8,596 nucleotides of DNA from positions 1 to 8,596 of the forward strand of contig JAFWUC010000051.1 in assembly GCA_017518705.1 (NCBI GenBank), written 5' to 3'. Below are positions 6,934 through 8,596 of the stretch, one piece after another. The position numbers and the translations under genes were made by a program. Every line of letters begins with the position of its first letter. Position 1 is the stretch's first letter. The notes beneath the pieces are model-generated. The model saw only the letters and a list, made by a program, of their open reading frames with translations. It did no database searches and was not told where the DNA came from. Source of the DNA: Clostridia bacterium (GTDB lineage Bacteria; Bacillota_A; Clostridia; Christensenellales; Aristaeellaceae).

Positions 6934-7061
6934 AGCGTGTCGGTTCCATTCGCTTCAAGTTCGTCGAAGACTGAGATTTATAAAAGTATCCCATACGCCC
7001 AATTATTATTAGCCCTTGAATTGCCCTTGAAAGCGCAACATTTATTCTTCTCGAATATCCC
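6934..7061. other. Intergenic spacer between the cob operon and the ferredoxin-ZIP pair
   Basis: This 128-base stretch is visibly AT-richer than the flanking genes. I see no convincing terminator for the cob operon: the only pairings are short (AAGCG/CGCTT at 6933-6937/6951-6955, CTTC/GAAG at 6953-6956/6966-6969), with no T-run after them. I see no B12-box or cobalamin riboswitch structure. A TATAAA at 6979-6984 could be a -10 box, but the hexamer at a suitable distance upstream (TTCAAG, 19 bases away) is a poor -35, so no promoter is called. The 3' half holds the direct repeat listed separately. Confidence 0.6.
7012..7031 (+). repeat. Tandem-spaced direct repeat GCCCTTGAA x2 upstream of the ferredoxin gene
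   Basis: GCCCTTGAA occurs at 7012-7020 and again at 7023-7031, an 11-base period, about one helical turn. It ends 30 bases before the ferredoxin ATG. The position and spacing would suit two half-sites for a regulator or overlapping -35-like elements (TTGAAT, TTGAAA), but no good -10 follows. The sequence is short enough to be chance. Confidence 0.45.
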
Positions 7062-7277
7062 ATGATAAAAGTGACGGTTGATCAGGCGCGCTGCACAGGC
7101 TGCCTACGCTGCGTGAAGATTGCGCAGGATCACTTTTCCCTGGACAAGAATGGCAAAGCTCAGTTGATTTCCTCTACTCCGCAGCCTTTCTCTCCGTCCA
7201 TGCGTTCGGCGGTGAACGGATGTCCAGCCTGCGCGATTCTCGCTTGCCAAATCAATGATGAGGTGATTTGCAGATGA
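7062..7277 (+). CDS. Small single-cluster [4Fe-4S] ferredoxin
   Basis: A 71-residue electron-transfer protein. Ligands for one [4Fe-4S] cluster are C11, C14 and C17 (RCTGCLRC) plus distal C54 in NGCPACAI, the arrangement of single-cluster bacterial ferredoxins. The residues that would be 'CP' after the first motif in many relatives are Ala-Gln, so a second cluster or the disulfide known in Desulfovibrio gigas ferredoxin is not expected. Three further Cys (57, 62, 70) lie near the C-terminus. ATG 7062 gives the family-like opening IKVTVDQARC. No Shine-Dalgarno sequence precedes it: the upstream bases are pyrimidine-rich, and the frame is closed by a TGA at 7017. Its stop overlaps the ZIP start (ATGA), so the two are translated together. 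Isoleucine codons (1 ATA of 6) differ from the cob genes. The redox partner is unknown. Confidence 0.85.
   Translation: MIKVTVDQARCTGCLRCVKIAQDHFSLDKNGKAQLISSTPQPFSPSMRSAVNGCPACAILACQINDEVICR
7260..7265 (+). promoter_or_regulatory. Ribosome binding site of the ZIP transporter gene
   Basis: GAGGTG lies eight bases before ATG 7274, inside the end of the ferredoxin gene. This spacing favours 7274 over the in-frame TTG at 7268, which is too close, and over ATG 7280. Confidence 0.65.
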
Positions 7278-8053
7278 ATATGCAAGTTTTTTACGGAATC
7301 ATGATTCCATTCCTTGGAACCAGCCTCGGTGCTGCTATGGTGTTCATGCTGAAGGACCGCATCTCGGAACGCCTGCAGAGGGTGCTGACCGGCTTTGCGG
7401 CTGGCGTCATGGTGGCGGCTTCTTTCTGGAGCCTTTTGCAGCCCGCATTGGATGGAGCGGAAAACATGGGGAAACTGTCCTTCCTCCCTGCGACGGTAGG
7501 TTTTCTGATCGGCATAGGCTTTCTGCTCCTGCTGGACAACGTAACTCCGCACATGCATATGGATGAACAGGAGGAAGGTCCGAAGAGCTCGCTGAGAAGA
7601 ACCTCAAAGCTAATTCTTGCGGTTACGCTGCACAACATACCGGAAGGAATGGCAGTCGGCGTAGTCTATGCGGGGTGGGTCTCCGGCGAAAGCAGCGTGA
7701 CAGCCGCTGCTGCCTTCGCACTGGCTCTGGGCATCGCGCTGCAGAATTTCCCGGAGGGCGCAATTGTATCCATGCCGCTGCGGGCTGCCGGTATGCCAAA
7801 GACAAAGACCTTCTGGTACGGTGTCCTGTCCGGCATCGTGGAGCCGATCGCAGCGCTGGTTACCCTTGCCGCCGCAAGCATGGTGGTGTCCATACTGCCT
7901 TACCTGCTGGCTTTTGCCGCAGGCGCCATGTTCTATGTCGTGGTGGAGGAACTCATCCCGGAGATGTCTGAAGGCGCGCATTCAAACTTAGGAACGATTG
8001 CTTTTTCATTGGGGTTCGTTCTGATGATGGTTCTTGATGTGGCGCTTGGATAA
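7274..8053 (+). CDS. ZIP-family divalent metal transporter
   Basis: Integral membrane protein of the ZIP family (the group that includes ZupT and GufA), which brings Zn, Fe, Mn or Co ions into the cytoplasm. From ATG 7274 it is 259 residues. The two signature metal-site segments are present: HNIPEGMAVGV (120-130) in TM4 and QNFPEGAIVSMPL (157-169) in TM5. The acidic VVEELIPEMSEG stretch (223-234) follows. The loop before TM4 has PHMHMDEQEE (92-101), the short His/acidic metal-binding stretch common between TM3 and TM4. About eight hydrophobic segments are visible, including 5-25, 35-55, 68-88, 115-134, 142-158, 181-201, 205-224 and 238-258. It is coupled by ATGA to the ferredoxin gene, hinting at iron or another redox-relevant metal; cobalt supply for the adjacent B12 genes is a speculative alternative. 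The metal cannot be read from the sequence. Confidence 0.92.
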   Translation: MNMQVFYGIMIPFLGTSLGAAMVFMLKDRISERLQRVLTGFAAGVMVAASFWSLLQPALDGAENMGKLSFLPATVGFLIGIGFLLLLDNVTPHMHMDEQEEGPKSSLRRTSKLILAVTLHNIPEGMAVGVVYAGWVSGESSVTAAAAFALALGIALQNFPEGAIVSMPLRAAGMPKTKTFWYGVLSGIVEPIAALVTLAAASMVVSILPYLLAFAAGAMFYVVVEELIPEMSEGAHSNLGTIAFSLGFVLMMVLDVALG

Positions 8054-8159
8054 TTGATTAACAGATTAGATTATTACGTATATTTATTTTATCTTCTTTT
8101 TCGTCTTCTTGCTTGGCTCTCCTCGACGAATTCCAGGTCGTCAAGATGAATACAACTTT

Positions 8160-8190
8160 GGCGCTGTCATCTGGGCAGCGCTCTTCTTTT
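8160..8190 (+). terminator. Candidate intrinsic terminator after the ferredoxin-ZIP pair
   Basis: GCGCTG (8161-8166) pairs with CAGCGC (8176-8181) around a nine-base loop, with a possible extra G-T pair (8160/8182). T-rich TCTTCTTTT (8182-8190) follows at once. The stem is short and the T-run interrupted, so it is plausible rather than strong. It is about 107 bases downstream of the ZIP stop. No better candidate lies between. Confidence 0.5.
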
Positions 8191-8211
8191 ACCCTTCTGG
8201 AGGTGATCCCC

Positions 8212-8235
8212 ATGATCTGTGTTTATCAAGTTTAA
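8212..8235 (+). pseudogene. Seven-codon ORF with strong RBS, possible remnant of a holin-like type I toxin gene
   Basis: GGAGGTGAT at 8199-8207 is one of the best Shine-Dalgarno sequences in the window and sits eight bases (from GGAGG) before ATG 8212. The frame reads MICVYQV and stops. From memory, small holin-like toxins of Firmicutes (TxpA-like) often begin Met-(Ile/Ser/Thr)-Thr-x-Tyr-Glu-Ala-Leu, so the Tyr spacing is suggestive, but seven residues cannot establish homology. It may equally be a leader peptide or chance. The terminator candidate lies just upstream. Confidence 0.2.
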
Positions 8236-8259
8236 GATTTCACTGAAGCAGTTCCTCGG

Positions 8260-8275
8260 TCAGGAGTAATCCTGA
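8260..8275. repeat. Small inverted repeat at the 5' edge of the tail-gene fragment
   Basis: TCAGGA (8260-8265) and TCCTGA (8270-8275) form perfect six-base arms around GTAA. The repeat lies exactly where recognisable tail-protein coding begins, and it contains two stop codons of that frame (TAA 8267-8269, TGA 8273-8275). It may mark a rearrangement junction or be coincidental. Confidence 0.4.
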
Positions 8276-8596
8276 TTCCTGCGGCTGTACAGCGGGGAAG
8301 AGGAGCAGGAGATCACCAGCGGTTCGTTCCTGCTCAACCCCACCGGAATACAGGCGAAGCCACTGATCACAGTCATAGGCAGCGGGGACATAACCCTGCT
8401 CGTGGGCACGAAGATAATACAGCTGACGGGTATAGAAGACGGCATCACCCTTGACAGCGAATTGCAGGAGGCGTATTATGGGAATGAGCTTAAAAACACG
8501 CAAATGACTGGCGAGTTCCCGGTGCTGGGCGCAGGCAATACGGCCATTAGCTGGTCGGGCGGAAATGTCACGTCCGTAATAGTGACGCCAAGATGG
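8276..8596 (+). pseudogene. Phage distal tail (Dit-like) protein, C-terminal fragment; 5' truncated, runs off window
   Basis: The last 107 codons read as the C-terminal beta-sandwich typical of siphovirus tail-component / distal tail proteins, which form the hub joining tail tube and baseplate. Recognised segments are LYSGEEEQEITSG (4-16), LLNPTGIQAKPLITVIGSGD (19-38), ITLDSELQEAYYG (57-69), GEFPVLGAGNTAISWSGG (79-96) and VTPRW at the window edge. Stop codons at 8273-8275 and 8267-8269 close the frame upstream, no suitable start codon or ribosome binding site exists, and the N-terminal half expected for this family is missing. It is therefore a broken gene or an assembly joint; the 3' end is not visible. 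Isoleucine is ATA in 7 of 11 cases, matching the cob genes and not the ferredoxin-ZIP pair. The family call is from remembered motif pattern only. Confidence 0.65.

Larger units (their letters stand above)
8054..8275. other. Gene-poor stretch between ZIP and the phage-tail fragment
   Basis: After the ZIP stop come about 40 bases of AT-rich sequence with three GATTA units, then a pyrimidine-rich tract (about 8084-8125) and the terminator candidate at 8160-8190. After that come the seven-codon ORF with a strong ribosome binding site (8212-8235) and a small inverted repeat (8260-8275). No frame on either strand codes for a recognisable protein; short minus-strand frames across 8240-8503 are shadows of the tail fragment. 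The sequence looks like a patchwork junction rather than an ordinary spacer. Confidence 0.5.

Noticed and set aside
6934..7061. Cobalamin riboswitch or other B12-responsive leader
   Set aside because: The spacer is too short, has no B12-box-like sequence or multi-stem fold that I can see, and the downstream genes are not B12 genes.
7268..7273. TTG start for the ZIP gene
   Set aside because: It is only two bases from the GAGGTG ribosome binding site; ATG 7274 has proper spacing and overlaps the previous stop as ATGA.
8284..8293. Perfect palindrome GCTGTACAGC
   Set aside because: Ten bases inside the coding part of the tail fragment, with no promoter context; likely chance in GC-rich coding sequence.
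8240..8503. Minus-strand frames opposite the phage-tail fragment
   Set aside because: The + strand frame matches a tail-protein pattern; the opposite frames show nothing recognisable.

Overview
The window looks like a GC-rich bacterial chromosome segment, most likely from a member of the Clostridia (Bacillota). That placement is an inference from family style: the CobS motif wording around 'HMDGFMDTTDA', a second short CobU-like gene of the 'GGAYQG' type, and tightly overlapping genes preceded by purine-rich ribosome binding sites. No rRNA or other phylogenetic marker is present.

Positions 1-6933 hold the late part of a cobalamin (vitamin B12) operon, all on the + strand. In order they are cobD (threonine-phosphate decarboxylase, 5' end outside the window), cbiJ/cobK (precorrin-6A reductase), cbiP/cobQ (cobyric acid synthase), cbiB (adenosylcobinamide-phosphate synthase), cobT, cobU, cobS, a short CobU-like gene and a cobC-like phosphatase. 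Genes abut or overlap by 4-16 bases except for short gaps before cbiP, cbiB and cobT, so one polycistronic, translationally coupled message is likely. CobD makes the aminopropanol phosphate that CbiB joins to the cobyric acid amidated by CbiP. CobU activates the product with GTP. CobT makes alpha-ribazole phosphate, CobS joins the two halves, and the CobC-type phosphatase removes the remaining phosphate. CbiJ acts earlier, in corrin ring construction. Its reading frame has an in-frame TAA exactly where the family's conserved C-terminal strand should follow, and that strand is still encoded after the stop.

Positions 6934-8053 hold a short AT-richer spacer and a two-gene unit, a small single-cluster ferredoxin overlapping a ZIP-family metal transporter. 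Isoleucine codon choice in these two genes (4 ATA of 20) differs sharply from the cob genes (20 ATA of 31 in cbiP), suggesting a different origin. A candidate intrinsic terminator lies about 110 bases downstream.

Positions 8054-8596 hold a gene-poor stretch with a tiny seven-codon ORF behind a very good ribosome binding site. A phage distal-tail-type protein fragment follows, cut off at its 5' end by stop codons and running out of the window. Its codon use is ATA-rich like the cob genes, so the ferredoxin-ZIP segment may be an insertion between host and prophage-remnant DNA.
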